Source: an uncultured Sphingomonadales bacterium (GTDB lineage: Bacteria > Pseudomonadota > Alphaproteobacteria > Sphingomonadales > Sphingomonadaceae). Taken from it: DNA of 7,310 bases. The stretch lies in the NCBI GenBank assembly GCA_903958285.1, contig CAJBSR010000136.1, forward strand, positions 1 through 7,310, given 5' to 3'. Positions 6,919 to 7,310 of this stretch are shown here, piece by piece. Numbering within the stretch: the first letter of the stretch is position 1; the number at the start of each line of letters is the position of its first letter. Below the pieces are notes generated by a model. It was not told the origin of the DNA. It did not search any database and was given only the letters and a program-made list of their open reading frames with translations. Position numbers and translations under genes: made by a program.

Positions 6919-7310
6919 ACACATCAAAAAAATGTTGCGCGACGGGGGCAAAGGACCGCCTGTGAAGGGGTGTGGGGCCCTTTTCGCGCAAAGCGGCCAT
7001 GTGCACAGCGGCGCCATAGCCCTTGTTCGAGGCCCAGCCATAGCCGGGGTATTCCGAATCGGCGGCGACCATGATGCGGTCCCGGTGTTCCTTGGCGATG
7101 ATGCTTGCTGCTGAGATGCACGGATGAAGCGCATCGCCCCCGATGATCGCCTCTGCGCTGTACCGCCATTTGGGCAGACGATTGCCATCGACCAGCACAT
7201 GGGCGGGTGCCTGCGGCAAGGCCTCCCCCGCCCGCGTCATGGCAAGGAAGGTCGCCTGCAGAATGTTGATCCGGTCAATCTCCTCCACGCTTGCCATGCC
7301 AATGCCGACG
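6917..7310 (-). CDS. rnhB: Ribonuclease HII, N-terminus cut by the window edge
   Basis: RNase HII cleaves the RNA strand of RNA-DNA hybrids and removes single ribonucleotides from DNA. About 130 residues are visible of roughly 200-210 usual for the family; the missing part includes the first catalytic aspartate-glutamate motif. The visible frame reads [16 protein letters not shown], then VLVDGNRLP, the block [14 protein letters not shown] with its catalytic aspartate, [12 protein letters not shown] and the C-terminal HRRSFAPV, all in family order. An internal ATG at 7297 is not the start because the conserved frame continues beyond it to the edge. The TGA at 6919-6917 overlaps the last GANTC site of the ccrM upstream cluster. 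Gene order rnhB then ccrM on one strand is shared with other alphaproteobacteria, but the 186-bp gap suggests ccrM has its own promoter. Confidence 0.95.
   Translation of the reverse strand, partial: VGIGMASVEEIDRINILQATFLAMTRAGEALPQAPAHVLVDGNRLPKWRYSAEAIIGGDALHPCISAASIIAKEHRDRIMVAADSEYPGYGWASNKGYGAAVHMAALREKGPTPLHRRSFAPVAQHFFDV

Overview
The window looks like chromosomal DNA from an alphaproteobacterium, most likely a member of the Sphingomonadales. The evidence is the GANTC methyltransferase CcrM beside rnhB, a split NAD(P) transhydrogenase alpha subunit preceded by a tiny aa3-oxidase subunit IV gene, a dihydropteroate synthase with a long N-terminal extension, GC-rich codon use, and intergenic inverted repeats of the 'ccgttcgtcctgagc/ttgtcgaagg' type that litter sphingomonad genomes. 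The genus assignment is inference. I see no phage, insertion sequence, CRISPR array, tRNA or rRNA.

Layout. Bases 1-36 hold a small perfect hairpin just past pntA. On the minus strand at 1294-37 lie a 41-residue COX4_pro_2-type membrane peptide gene and, one base later, the NAD-binding subunit of the proton-translocating transhydrogenase (pntA part 1). A 179-bp divergent intergenic region (1295-1473) separates these from a plus-strand NtrC-type response regulator (1474-2895). That protein has a complete receiver and AAA+ core, but its sigma-54 contact loop reads GAFAGA instead of GAFTGA. A 371-bp gene-free stretch (2896-3266) holds two long inverted repeats. A plus-strand pentapeptide-repeat protein follows (3267-3971), then a third inverted repeat. 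From there to the right edge everything is on the minus strand, in transcription order: rnhB (5' end cut by the window edge), a 186-bp regulatory gap, ccrM, folP overlapping ccrM by four bases, and a DUF2177 membrane protein 12 bp later.

Most striking region. The gap between rnhB and ccrM (6731-6916) carries eight GANTC sites within 152 bp when the last site, which overlaps the rnhB stop, is included. GANTC is the sequence CcrM methylates. By eye the rest of the window has only about fifteen. Five of the eight lie at roughly 10-bp helical steps, and a perfect consensus DnaA box (TTATCCACA) sits between two of the others. This suggests a dense methylation-state switch controlling the methyltransferase gene, and possibly folP through the overlap, with replication timing as an input. 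Methylation control of ccrM is known in Caulobacter; the density and phasing here, together with the DnaA box, deserve a look.

Functionally the genes fall into three groups: respiratory/NADPH energetics (subunit IV-like peptide and PntA), regulation (the GAFAGA regulator, perhaps CtrA-linked), and DNA replication/cell cycle plus folate (RNase HII, CcrM, DHPS). The pentapeptide protein could be a gyrase-binding DNA mimic, which remains inference.
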